The notes under the pieces are model-generated. The model was not told the origin of the DNA, did not search any database, and saw only the letters and a program-made list of their open reading frames with translations. A stretch of DNA of 64,000 nt, from the NCBI RefSeq assembly GCF_041549525.1, contig NZ_CP157456.1, positions 434,001-498,000 on the forward strand, given 5' to 3'. Source of the stretch: Paenarthrobacter aurescens. GTDB lineage: Bacteria; Actinomycetota; Actinomycetes; Actinomycetales; Micrococcaceae. A program made the position numbers and the translations under genes. Position 1 is the stretch's first letter. Every line of letters begins with the position of its first letter. Below are positions 27,456 to 35,679 of this stretch, piece by piece.

Positions 27456-28187
27456 TTAGACCGTGAGTGCTTCGGGGCGCAGTGCTTCAGCGCGCTGCCG
27501 GACTGTGCGCTGTTCGATGTCCTTGACCCTGTCCGTCGCCTGAACCAGCCGCTGCACATACACGCCAGGGGTGACGATGTGGTTGGGATCCAACTCGCCC
27601 GGCTGCACAATGACCTCGGCCTCGGCGATGGTTACTGCGCCTGCAGTAGCCACCACGGGGTTGAAGTTCCGTGCCGTGTAGCGGTAGATCAGGTTGCCGT
27701 CGGTATCGGCGGTGTGGGCATGGACCAGGGCGACGTCGGCGGTGATGGCGCGCTCGCGGACGAACGTCACGCCGTCGAACTCTTCCAGCGGCTTGCCTTC
27801 GGCAACCAACGTTCCCACCCCCGTGCGGGTGTAGAACGCGGGGATGCCGGCGCCGCCTGCCCGGAGACGTTCGGCGAGCGTGCCCTGAGGTGTGAACTCG
27901 ACCTCCAACTGGCCGGCGAGGTACTGCTCGGCGAAGAGCTTGTTCTCGCCCACGTAGGAAGCGATGACCTTCCGGACCTGACCCGCCTCAATCAGGACGC
28001 CAAGACCCTTGCCGTCCACGCCCATGTTGTTGGACACGATGGTGAGGTCCTTCGCGCCCGAGTCCCTGACGGCCTCAATCAAGTCCGCAGGGATCCCGCT
28101 CAGGCCAAAACCGCCGACGGCGATGGTGAGGCCGTCTGCCACCAGGTCATGGAGCGCTTGGGCTGCGCTTTGTTGGATCTTGGCCAT
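27456..28187 (-). CDS. scoA: 3-oxoacid CoA-transferase subunit A
   Basis: 243 aa from the ATG at 28187, which has AAAGAGGAG upstream; the open frame continues left without support. Motifs: [20 protein letters not shown] (CoA-binding glycine loop), [25 protein letters not shown] and the C-terminal [13 protein letters not shown]. It leads the scoA-scoB-thiolase operon, which is divergent from an IclR regulator with paired operators in between. Confidence 0.93.
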   Translation of the reverse strand: MAKIQQSAAQALHDLVADGLTIAVGGFGLSGIPADLIEAVRDSGAKDLTIVSNNMGVDGKGLGVLIEAGQVRKVIASYVGENKLFAEQYLAGQLEVEFTPQGTLAERLRAGGAGIPAFYTRTGVGTLVAEGKPLEEFDGVTFVRERAITADVALVHAHTADTDGNLIYRYTARNFNPVVATAGAVTIAEAEVIVQPGELDPNHIVTPGVYVQRLVQATDRVKDIEQRTVRQRAEALRPEALTV

Positions 28188-28220
28188 GCTGTGCTCCTCT
28201 TTGAGTTTGCTTCCGGGGTA

Positions 28221-28233
28221 TCCACTTTGTGGA
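28221..28233. promoter_or_regulatory. Palindrome in the scoA promoter region
   Basis: TCCACTTTGTGGA is a perfect 5+5 inverted repeat 34 bp upstream of the scoA start. Its TCCAC half-site is shared with the IclR-side repeat at 28311-28337. Confidence 0.5.
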
Positions 28234-28310
28234 ACTGCCCGACTTCTGAGAAGCAGCCTAGAATTTAGGGGTTTACGGGTCAATGCCTTGGTACCTGAGA
28301 TACTCAGGGT

Positions 28311-28347
28311 GTGGACGCCACGATAGAAGGCGTCCACAATATGGACG
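28311..28347. promoter_or_regulatory. Overlapping inverted repeats before the IclR gene
   Basis: GTGGACGCC (28311-28319) and GGCGTCCAC (28329-28337) are perfect inverted copies 9 bases apart. A second pair, CGTCC (28331-28335) and GGACG (28343-28347), shares the right arm. They lie 20-60 bases before the iclR start and look like autoregulatory operators that also control scoA. Confidence 0.65.
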
Positions 28348-28368
28348 AAACTTCTTCAGGAGGATGTT

Positions 28369-29133
28369 GTGGTTGTTCAGGGAGCGCAAGTGGTGGGCCG
28401 GGTTGCCCTGCTGCTTCGGCTGGTGGGACGCAAACCCGAGGGCACCTCATTGGCGGGCCTGGTACGCGATTCCGGGCTGACCCGGCCCACCGTCCATCGC
28501 CTGCTGACATCCTTGGCCGCAGAGGGTTTGCTGGAACACGATTCCGCCTCGGGGAAGTGGGTCCTGGGGCCGGAAGTCTTCCTGCTGGGCTCGGTTGCGG
28601 CTGCACGTTTCCCCATGGAGGACATCGCCCGGCCCTCGCTGCGGAGGTTGGCTGCAGAGACGGGGGAGAGCGCCTTCTTCTCCATCCGCCGTGGCAACGA
28701 GACCGTCTGCGTGCTGCGCGAAGAGGGCTCGTTCCCCGTGCGCTCTTTCGTGCTGCATGAAGGCGTCCGTTTCCCCCTTGGCGTGGCATCCGCCGGGACC
28801 GCCATCATGGCTTTCCTGCCCCCTGGGGAACAGGACCCGCTGCTGGACCACTGGGCTGAGCATGCCGGAGAGTTTGCCGAGGGACATCCAGTTGACGTGG
28901 TGCGGAAAAATCTGGAACGCACACGTCTTGCGGGCTACTCCGTCAATCCGGGGCTGATCCTGGAAGGCAGCTGGGGCATGGGGGCGGCGGTATTTGACCA
29001 GCAGGGGCGGCCGGCTTGGGCTCTTTCCTTGACGGGAATTGAGCCCAGGTTCCGGCCGGACCGCCAGGAATTTCTGGGCAAGCTGTTACTCGAGGAAGCG
29101 CACCGGATGACGGCACGCCTGCAAGGGGCCTGA
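28369..29133 (+). CDS. IclR-family regulator, divergent from the CoA-transferase operon
   Basis: 254 aa, GTG start with AGGAGG 5 bases upstream. The N-terminal winged helix (about residues 8-65, with AGLVRDSGLTRPTVHRLLTSLA) is followed by the IclR effector domain (ETGESAFFSIRRGNETVCVL; FPLGVASAGTAIMAFLP). Divergent arrangement with scoA and the inverted repeats between them indicate local control. The effector would be a 3-oxoacid or its precursor (inference). Confidence 0.9.
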   Translation: MVVQGAQVVGRVALLLRLVGRKPEGTSLAGLVRDSGLTRPTVHRLLTSLAAEGLLEHDSASGKWVLGPEVFLLGSVAAARFPMEDIARPSLRRLAAETGESAFFSIRRGNETVCVLREEGSFPVRSFVLHEGVRFPLGVASAGTAIMAFLPPGEQDPLLDHWAEHAGEFAEGHPVDVVRKNLERTRLAGYSVNPGLILEGSWGMGAAVFDQQGRPAWALSLTGIEPRFRPDRQEFLGKLLLEEAHRMTARLQGA

Positions 29134-29141
29134 GCTGCCGC

Positions 29142-29723
29142 CTAGTTGGGGGTGCCCAGGTCCAAACGCATCAGCACCCGCGGGAAACCGTTGAGCACTG
29201 AGGTGGTTTCGGCAACTTTCTTGAAGCCAGCCTTTTCGAAGAGCCTCCGCGTGCCCACATAAGCCATGGTCAGGTCAACCTTGCCGCCCTTGTTGTCCAC
29301 GGGGTAGCCCTCAATGGCGGGCGCTCCGTGGCTTTTGGCGAAGGCGATGGCCCCGCGCAGGAGCTCATGGGAGATTCCCTTGCCGCGATGCCCGGGCCTG
29401 ACCCGAATGCACCAGACGGACCACACCTTCGCGTCGTCCACCTGCGGAATTTTCCGGTTTTTCGCAAAAGTGGTGTCCGCGCGCGGGTGGACCGCAGCCC
29501 ACCCAACTACTTCGTCGCCGTCGTACGCCAAAACGCCGGGAGGCGGGTCCTCGGAAACCAGTTTCTTAACGTAATTTCCGCGTTCCTGCTTTTGAAGCTC
29601 CTGGTTCAGCTTGGACGGGATCCGGTAGCTCAGGCACCAGCACACATTGGAGTCGGGGCTCTTGGGCCCAACCATGGTTTTCACGTCATCGAACTCGGTT
29701 GCGGGTCGGACCTCGATAGCCAT
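29142..29723 (-). CDS. GNAT-family N-acetyltransferase
   Basis: 193 aa from the ATG at 29723 (ATG 29732 also possible). The acetyl-CoA site is visible as CIRVRPGHRGKGISHELLRGA (about residues 107-127), preceded by the beta strand DEVVGWAAVHPR. It ends LFEKAGFKKVAETTSVLNG, as in many GNATs. Substrate unknown. Converges on the IclR gene with 8 bp between stops. Confidence 0.85.
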   Translation of the reverse strand: MAIEVRPATEFDDVKTMVGPKSPDSNVCWCLSYRIPSKLNQELQKQERGNYVKKLVSEDPPPGVLAYDGDEVVGWAAVHPRADTTFAKNRKIPQVDDAKVWSVWCIRVRPGHRGKGISHELLRGAIAFAKSHGAPAIEGYPVDNKGGKVDLTMAYVGTRRLFEKAGFKKVAETTSVLNGFPRVLMRLDLGTPN

Positions 29724-30001
29724 GCGGACCATCCTGTCATTGGGGTGAGCCCCTCCGCCAGCACAAAGCCGGGGGAGACCCGCACTTGTTCGTTGTCCTC
29801 GCCGTACTGCGGTGAGGAGGGCAAACAACGGCGGGATTCCCGGGTTTAAAAAACTTTTTCAATCCGCACCCATCCACCCCGTCCCGTCCTCCGAATAGAT
29901 GGTGAGACACAAACCGCAGGTGAAGCAAAAGCAACACCTGCAACCCGAGTCCCACCAACCAATGGATCCAACGCCCTGGTTCCAAAAACAAGGAGAATGA
30001 C
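29724..30001. other. 278-bp intergenic region before the fasciclin gene
   Basis: No gene of credible composition. The left half contains leaderless open frame extensions of the acetyltransferase. The right half holds an A/T-rich patch (GGTTTAAAAAACTTTTTC), the SigK-like promoter at 29870-29896 and the AAGGAG ribosome site of the fasciclin gene. Confidence 0.6.
29870..29896 (+). promoter_or_regulatory. SigK-type promoter of the fasciclin lipoprotein gene
   Basis: CCATCC (29870-29875), 15 bases, CCGAAT (29891-29896). This matches the SigK consensus reported for mycobacteria, where SigK drives the secreted fasciclin proteins MPT70/MPT83. The gene start lies 105 bases further down. Confidence 0.65.
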
Positions 30002-30682
30002 ATGTTGTCCACAAAGCGCCCCGCCCTCGCCTTCGTTGGCCTCACTGCAGCCGCCCTTCTCGGACTCACCGCCTGTGGTGGTTCAAGCACCACCAGCACC
30101 CCGGCTGCTTCCTCTGCTGCTCCGGAGACCTCCATGGCGGCACCGTCGCCGTCTTCCTCCCCCATGAGCAGCGCTGCAATGGATCCGGCCGCTAACCTCG
30201 TAGGCCCCGGCTGCGCCGGTTACGCCGCACAGGTTCCGGACGGTGCCGGTTCAGTGGCCGGCATGGCCCTGGACCCGGTAGCCGTAGCAGCGTCCAACAA
30301 CCCGCTGCTCAAGACCCTGACCGCCGCTGTTTCCGGCAAGCTCAACCCCAAGGTTGACCTCGTGTCCACCCTGAACGGCAGCGAATTCACGGTCTTCGCA
30401 CCGGTTGACGATGCTTTCGCAAAGATCGACCCCGCAACAATCGAGACGCTCAAGACGGACGATGCCCTGCTGAGCAAGATTCTCACCTACCACGTAGTCC
30501 CCGGCCAGCTGAGCCCGGACCAGATCGTCGGCACCCACAAGACTGTCCAGGGTGGCGAAGTGACGGTTGGCGGCACCAAGGATGCCCTCACGGTTGACGG
30601 AGCTTCCAATGTGGTCTGCGGTGGCGTCAAGACCGCCAACGCCACGGTTTACCTGATCGACTCGGTGCTGATGCCCAAATAG
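30002..30682 (+). CDS. Fasciclin-domain lipoprotein (MPT83-like)
   Basis: 226 aa, ATG with AAGGAG upstream. The lipobox GLTACG is followed by a Ser/Thr/Ala/Met linker, then [18 protein letters not shown] and a single FAS1 domain: [25 protein letters not shown] (about residues 116-140), the H-box YHVVPGQLS and the C-terminal [15 protein letters not shown]1 proteins mediate adhesion or host and surface contacts. The C...P.G layout near the N-terminus is like MPT70/MPT83. Likely SigK-controlled, see promoter entry. Confidence 0.9.
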   Translation: MLSTKRPALAFVGLTAAALLGLTACGGSSTTSTPAASSAAPETSMAAPSPSSSPMSSAAMDPAANLVGPGCAGYAAQVPDGAGSVAGMALDPVAVAASNNPLLKTLTAAVSGKLNPKVDLVSTLNGSEFTVFAPVDDAFAKIDPATIETLKTDDALLSKILTYHVVPGQLSPDQIVGTHKTVQGGEVTVGGTKDALTVDGASNVVCGGVKTANATVYLIDSVLMPK

Positions 30683-30710
30683 GCCTTAGCTCCCACCAGC
30701 ATTAACAACG

Positions 30711-30740
30711 AAGCAGGCGCCGGAAACCCGGCGCCTGCTT
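30711..30740 (+). terminator. Terminator after the fasciclin gene
   Basis: AAGCAGGCGCCGG (30711-30723) and CCGGCGCCTGCTT (30728-30740) form a perfect 13-bp stem with a 4-base loop, 28 bases after the stop. Only a short T run is present. It may also act for the convergent small gene at 30773. Confidence 0.85.
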
Positions 30741-30772
30741 TACTGTGTGTTGCTTTAGTGTGTGTTGCTGTT

Positions 30773-30961
30773 TTAGCGGCTGAAGTCAGTATCCACGTAT
30801 GAGCCGGGCCGGTTATGTTCGGAACCGCAGGGGCAGTGGTCGACCTCAATCCGGATGGTCGTTGGCTTGGATGAGTCCAGGGTAAGAGTCACATCCTTGC
30901 CTGTCTGGGCGCCGGACTGGGTGTTGAGGCGAAGGGTGCCCTGGGTAGCTGTTTTGGACAT
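30773..30961 (-). CDS. Small hypothetical protein, 62 aa
   Basis: No family recognised. ATG start with a strong AGGAAGG 6 bases upstream, which makes it a real gene. Sequence is polar, starting MSKTATQGTLRLNTQSG and containing a CPCG pair near residue 43 (VDHCPCGSEHNRPG) that could bind metal. It lies 45 bp after the BCCT transporter gene on the same strand and is probably co-transcribed. It may work with the Cys-rich C-terminus of that transporter (speculative). Confidence 0.6.
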   Translation of the reverse strand: MSKTATQGTLRLNTQSGAQTGKDVTLTLDSSKPTTIRIEVDHCPCGSEHNRPGSYVDTDFSR

Positions 30962-31006
30962 GGTGAACCTTCCTGATGTCTGAAGAGAGGGTCAGTTGAA
31001 GCCGGA

Positions 31007-33025
31007 CTATTTGTCGTCTGATTCCAGCTGGGGTTTGCCCACCAGGGGAATGGTTCCCGTGGGTGTTGCTCCGGCGCAATCGGAGTCCGTGCACTTCTCA
31101 GCGCACTCGTGCCTGGTGACCAGATCGAACTGAACGCCGCCATGCTGCTCAACGCCTGTCCGTATGGCCCGGTCAACCACTGAAGTAGCCAGGCGTTTGT
31201 GCAATTGCAGCGGATCGCGGCGAAGGTCCTTCACCAGTGCGAAGCACAGCAGCAGCATGACGATCACAAACGGCAGGGCCGCCACGATTGTCACTCTTTG
31301 CAGGCCGGACAACGCTTCGGATGGTTTATCGCCACCGGCAAGCAACATGACTGCTGCCACTGCGCCGGTGAGGCTTCCCCAGAAAATCACCACTCCGCGC
31401 CGCGGGTGCTCGGCGCCGTTGGAGCTGAGGGATCCCATAACGATGGAGGCTGCATCGGCGCCGGTGACGAAGAAGATGGCCACCAGCACCATGGCCAGGA
31501 CAATGACGGCCGCGGTGAGCCAGCCCGGCATGCCCAGGTTCTTCACAAGATCGAAGAGGGCGCCATCAAAGTTGATGGAGGGAGCGCCGTCCACCATGGT
31601 CACCAGACCGGGTGTGCCGGCCTTGTCCGCTTCCTGCTGGACGTGGAAGGCAGCACCGCCGAAGATGCCGAACCAAATCACGCTGACAACGCTGGGGACC
31701 AGCAGCACGCCGGTGACGAACTGGCGGATGGTGCGGCCACGGCTGATGCGGGCGATGAACATTCCTACGAAGGGCGTCCAGGAGATCCACCATGCCCAGT
31801 AGAAGATGGTCCAGCTGGTCATCCAGCTGCGCAGGGAGTCATCTCCCACGGCTTCGGTGCGTGAGGACATTTCCGCCAGATCCCGTGCGTAGTCTCCTAC
31901 GGCGGAAGGAATCAGGTTCAGGATGAACAGGGTGGGGCCCGCAACGAACACAATGAGGGCCAGGACAACGGCCAGGACCATGTTGATGTTGGACAGCCAC
32001 TGAATGCCGCGGCTGATGCCTGAAACAGCTGATGCTACGAAGCAGAACGTCAGGATTGCCACGATGACCACCAGCACGGGTGTGCCGATCTCACCCAGCC
32101 AGCCGTTGGAGGTCATGCCGCTGCCGATCTGCAGGGCGCCGAGGCCCAGTGAGGCGGCGGTACCGAAGAGCGTGGCGAAGATGGCCAGGATGTTGATGAA
32201 CTTGCCGATCGGTCCTTCCACCATGCGGATGCCGAACAGTGAGGTGAAAGCTGCTGACACCAGTTGCTTGCGGCCGAGGCGGTAGGTGCCGTAAGCCATG
32301 GCTATGCCGACTACGGCGTACATGGCCCACGGGTGCAGGGTCCAGTGGAAAATGGAGGTGGCCATGGCGGTCTGGATAGCTGCCGGGGTGCGGCCGTCCA
32401 CCGTTCCCGGCGGTGGCGAGATGTAGTGGTACAGCGGTTCGGCAACACCGTAGAACATGAGCCCGATGCCCATGCCGGCGGCGAACATCATGGCCACCCA
32501 GGATACGGTCCGGAACTCGGGCTTCTCGCCGTCTTTGCCCAACGGGATGTTTCCGAACTTGCCCAGGGCAAGCCAGAGGACAAAGACGACGAACAATGAG
32601 GCGAGGACCATGAAGAGCCAGCCCGTGTACTCCATGACCCAGTTCAGGGCACCTTTGGAGGTATCGGACAGGCTGTCCCGTCCAACAAAGCCCCAGACCA
32701 CGAAGGCGACGGCGATGGCGCCCGTGATTCCGAAGGTGACTTTGTCGAGGGTAAGTTTGCGGTTCCGGCGGGCCGAAACGGCCTGCTCGGTCTTGGCGTG
32801 GCGCAGCTCTTCCATGATCTGTTCGTGTTCTTCGGAATCCAGAAGGGGTTCTGCACCTCCGTCCTCAGCGTCGAGGGCAGCCAAAGTGGTGTTGTTGGGG
32901 GAGACGCTGATGACTTCAGGCTTCTCCGCGTGGGAAGGGGTTGTTGGTGATGAGCTACCCGCCACAGGATCGTCGGCAGGTAACTCTTCGGGTGTTAAGG
33001 GTTTTGTGTCGCTGTTTATAGCCAT
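31007..33025 (-). CDS. BCCT-family transporter (glycine betaine/choline uptake)
   Basis: 672 aa from the ATG at 33025, with AAAGGA 7 bases upstream; ATGs at 33052 and 33070 are weaker. Twelve membrane segments of the betaine/carnitine/choline family, with GMGIGLMFYGVAEPLYHY and the signature TIFYWAWWISWTPFVGMFIA. The N-terminal cytoplasmic extension (about 95 residues, acidic) and the C-terminal tail (about 90 residues) are long. The tail has RHECAEKCTDSDCAG, an unusual Cys cluster. In BetP such tails sense osmotic stress. Position beside a glycine betaine degradation cluster suggests betaine or choline import for catabolism. Confidence 0.9.
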   Translation of the reverse strand: MAINSDTKPLTPEELPADDPVAGSSSPTTPSHAEKPEVISVSPNNTTLAALDAEDGGAEPLLDSEEHEQIMEELRHAKTEQAVSARRNRKLTLDKVTFGITGAIAVAFVVWGFVGRDSLSDTSKGALNWVMEYTGWLFMVLASLFVVFVLWLALGKFGNIPLGKDGEKPEFRTVSWVAMMFAAGMGIGLMFYGVAEPLYHYISPPPGTVDGRTPAAIQTAMATSIFHWTLHPWAMYAVVGIAMAYGTYRLGRKQLVSAAFTSLFGIRMVEGPIGKFINILAIFATLFGTAASLGLGALQIGSGMTSNGWLGEIGTPVLVVIVAILTFCFVASAVSGISRGIQWLSNINMVLAVVLALIVFVAGPTLFILNLIPSAVGDYARDLAEMSSRTEAVGDDSLRSWMTSWTIFYWAWWISWTPFVGMFIARISRGRTIRQFVTGVLLVPSVVSVIWFGIFGGAAFHVQQEADKAGTPGLVTMVDGAPSINFDGALFDLVKNLGMPGWLTAAVIVLAMVLVAIFFVTGADAASIVMGSLSSNGAEHPRRGVVIFWGSLTGAVAAVMLLAGGDKPSEALSGLQRVTIVAALPFVIVMLLLCFALVKDLRRDPLQLHKRLATSVVDRAIRTGVEQHGGVQFDLVTRHECAEKCTDSDCAGATPTGTIPLVGKPQLESDDK

Positions 33026-33398
33026 GAGCGGGTCCTTTGCTCGGCGAGTCATGGGTTTGCGTTTATACATGGCCCTGGATGGTGAGGCCGCAGGAAAGGC
33101 TGGGGGGCTTCCCTGCTAACCATGTTTTGCTGTCTCCTATCCCCAAATCAGGGGCGTGGGCAGGCAATTTCACGGTGTACCTCGTTGGTAGGACTGGTTG
33201 GTTGAACGCCGGCTCGAGGAACCTGACAGGCGTTCCGCATGAATCAACAACATTCGCGCTAAGCAACAGAGTGCGCCCCGTCACACCCAAAGTCAAGGGT
33301 TTTCGGCTCTTTGACGCAACTTGATATATCAATTGGCCTTGAGGGCTGAGGTTGCGCTTAAAGGTTGCTGTTGCGCTTGTATCTGGTGTAAATGGGGG
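33026..33398. other. 373-bp region between the BCCT and IclR genes
   Basis: No gene. It contains the inverted repeat GAACGCC/GGCGTTC (33204-33210 and 33229-33235) with GGAAC/GTTCC nested on its right, the palindrome TTGATATATCAA (33321-33332), and a direct repeat GTTGCGCTT (about 33352 and 33370). It is probably the promoter and leader of the BCCT gene, which would have a leader of nearly 300 bases. Confidence 0.55.
33321..33332. promoter_or_regulatory. Candidate GntR operator upstream of the BCCT gene
   Basis: TTGATATATCAA is a perfect 12-bp palindrome. Its TGATATATCA core matches the sites at 44567 and 45405 (consensus TRATATATYA) next to the gntR gene. Confidence 0.6.
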
Positions 33399-34205
33399 CT
33401 AGCGGTGCCGGTAACCCATCCGGGCACTGATGGTCAGCCCGGCCTCCCGGAGCCCCTCAATGAGCCCCGGCTGGTCCTCCGGAGAGAAACGGAACGCGGG
33501 GCCGGAAATGCTGACCGCTGCGATCACGCTTCCAGCGTGGTTGAAGATAGGTACGGCAACGGCGGTCAAGCCGATTTCAAACTCTTCGTGGACTGTGGCG
33601 TACCCCTTACGGGCCACCTCCAGGAGCTGCTTTTCCAGCTCGCCCCGATTGGTAATGGTGCGGGGCGTTCGCGCGGGCATGCCCACTGCTTTAAGGACCT
33701 GGGTCCGCTCGTCAGCCGTGAGGGCCGCCAGCAGCACCTTGCCGCTGGAGGTGGCATGCAACGGCGTCAGGCTACCCACCCAGTCATAGGTGGCCAAGGT
33801 GGAGGGTCCCATCGCCTGATCCACGTTGACGGCATAGTTGGACCGAAGAACGGCGAGGTTGACCGTCTCCTTGTATTCGGCGGCCAGCGACTCCAAGACC
33901 TGACGTGCCTCATGCACCACACTCAGCCTCCCGGGAATGGAAGATGCCAGGCGAAGGATCCCAAAACCCAGTTGGTACTTTCCGCGTTCGCTGTTCTGCC
34001 GGACGATGTCACGGTTCACCAAGGAGCCCACCAGGCGCGACACCGTGGACTTATGGACACCCATCTCCTCAGCGATCTCACTGACGCCGGCATCACCTTC
34101 GCGCGCCAGAATCTCCAGGATTTGGAGCGCGCGGTCCACTGATTGGACGCCACCACCTTGGGCGTCCACGTCCTTGTCAGGGTCCGGGTTACTGCTTGCG
34201 GCCAT
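33399..34205 (-). CDS. IclR-family regulator in the betaine cluster
   Basis: 268 aa from the ATG at 34205 (CGAGG just upstream); the longer frame from 34268 is less likely. The winged helix lies at about residues 22-80 (VSEIAEEMGVHKSTVSRLVG), with the effector domain after it (TSSGKVLLAAL, GYATVHEEFEIGLTAVAVPIF, SGPAFRFSP). It ends the minus-strand run that contains moeA, fdhA and the oxidoreductases, and is next to the BCCT gene. A role in betaine or C1 control is inferred from position. Confidence 0.88.
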   Translation of the reverse strand: MAASSNPDPDKDVDAQGGGVQSVDRALQILEILAREGDAGVSEIAEEMGVHKSTVSRLVGSLVNRDIVRQNSERGKYQLGFGILRLASSIPGRLSVVHEARQVLESLAAEYKETVNLAVLRSNYAVNVDQAMGPSTLATYDWVGSLTPLHATSSGKVLLAALTADERTQVLKAVGMPARTPRTITNRGELEKQLLEVARKGYATVHEEFEIGLTAVAVPIFNHAGSVIAAVSISGPAFRFSPEDQPGLIEGLREAGLTISARMGYRHR

Positions 34206-34334
34206 GATGCCTCGTGTGTTGTTGTCCAAGCAGGCCGCCCTGAGCCGGTAGCCATGTTCGGCCTGCACCCTCGTCTTTCCTCATCCTAGACGGAGTTTTG
34301 CACGGACCCTTTCACACCATGGGATTCAAAGCGG

Positions 34335-35567
34335 CTAAGTCCACGGCAGCGGCAGCACCGGAACGGGTGAGCCGGCTGCAACGCCTTCAGGGGGCACCGC
34401 CATGTAACCGTTTGCCCAGGCCAGCCCACGCATCATTCCCGGACCCGTGTGCGAGGCCGGGAACACCAGGTCATGGATCACCGTGCAGGGAACAAGCCGT
34501 GTCCGCCGCGGGTCCGGTTCCATGTCAGCCCCGGAGGTCATCAGGCTGGCTTCGGTGAGGGGCCTGTCTGCCAGGGCGGCCAGCAGGGGCTCGCCAAGGG
34601 TCATGAGCGCCATGATGGCAGCGAGCGGATTCCCCGGAAGTCCAATGATGAAACGGCCATCAGGAAGTTCGGCCAGTACGGCAGGATGTCCCGGCCGCAT
34701 GGCGATCCCGTCCAGGAGGAGCCTGCCACCCAGCGCGGCAACAGCATCGCGGAAGTGGTCCGTGCCGGATTTACCTGTTCCGCCGGTGGTAACCGTGACG
34801 TCCGGCAGGTCGGCGTCGGGAACTGACCCTTCAACGCCGCCCAATGCCGCCAGCCACTGGTCATAGGAGTCGCCGATCCTGAGTTGTCCGCAGGGCTCCC
34901 CGCCCAGTTGCGAAATGACAGTATCCAACTGCGGGCCGAAGGCGTCGCGGACCTGCCCGGGTGCAGGCTCACCTGAGGTGACTACTTCGGAACCGGTCAG
35001 TACGACGGCGACCCTGGGCTTGCGCTGTATCTGAACGTGATCGTGGCCTGCTACAGAGGCCAGGGCGATGTGCGCCGGGTTGAGGAGAGTTCCGGCGGGA
35101 ATAAGGACATCGCCGGCCGCAGCTTCTTCTCCGGCCGGGCGGATGTGCCGGCCCGGCATTGTCTCGTGCGGCTTTGCATCGTGCTTCAGCGTCAGGGACC
35201 CGTCCGCGGAAACACAGCCGCTCTCCTTGCGCAGAATTGCAGTGGCACCACTGGGGACGAGCCCTCCGGTGGCGATCACACTCGCCTGTCCCGGCGCCAG
35301 CGGCAGGCCGGACGCCGTCATCAGCCATGGCCCGGTGCAAATGCCGTGGGCGGTGCTGTTGCCGGTGCTGTTAACAGCCCACCCGTCCATGGCTGATGAA
35401 GCATAGTGGGGGAGATCCTGCCGGGCGGTGACGGGGCTGGTCAGCGTGCCGCCTATTGCTTCCCGGAGGGTGACTGCCGTGGAGGGCAGCGGCCTGGCGC
35501 ATTGGTAGGCCAGCTGCCGCGCTTGGGCCCAGGTGGGAGCCTGGGTGCATGTGGCTTGTGCAAGCAT
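34335..35567 (-). CDS. moeA: Molybdopterin molybdotransferase
   Basis: 410 aa. MoeA inserts molybdate into adenylylated molybdopterin. Seen: SAMDGWAVNS (about residues 58-67), the MoCF-binding stretch VVLTGSEVVTSGEPAPGQVRDAFG, TTGGTGKSGTDHF and GLPGNPLAAIMALMTLGEPLL. It would serve the molybdopterin oxidoreductase encoded at 37072 in the same strand run. The other Moco genes are absent here, so this may be a dedicated or second copy. Confidence 0.9.
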   Translation of the reverse strand: MLAQATCTQAPTWAQARQLAYQCARPLPSTAVTLREAIGGTLTSPVTARQDLPHYASSAMDGWAVNSTGNSTAHGICTGPWLMTASGLPLAPGQASVIATGGLVPSGATAILRKESGCVSADGSLTLKHDAKPHETMPGRHIRPAGEEAAAGDVLIPAGTLLNPAHIALASVAGHDHVQIQRKPRVAVVLTGSEVVTSGEPAPGQVRDAFGPQLDTVISQLGGEPCGQLRIGDSYDQWLAALGGVEGSVPDADLPDVTVTTGGTGKSGTDHFRDAVAALGGRLLLDGIAMRPGHPAVLAELPDGRFIIGLPGNPLAAIMALMTLGEPLLAALADRPLTEASLMTSGADMEPDPRRTRLVPCTVIHDLVFPASHTGPGMMRGLAWANGYMAVPPEGVAAGSPVPVLPLPWT

Positions 35568-35679
35568 TGATGCCCGCTTCCTGAGGTGGGTATGACGCAG
35601 ATACCGGGGACTGCACGGCCTTCCCGTAATTCTTGCCGCGCAGTCCCCGGTATCAGTTGATGCGTACTGAGTTGATGTA

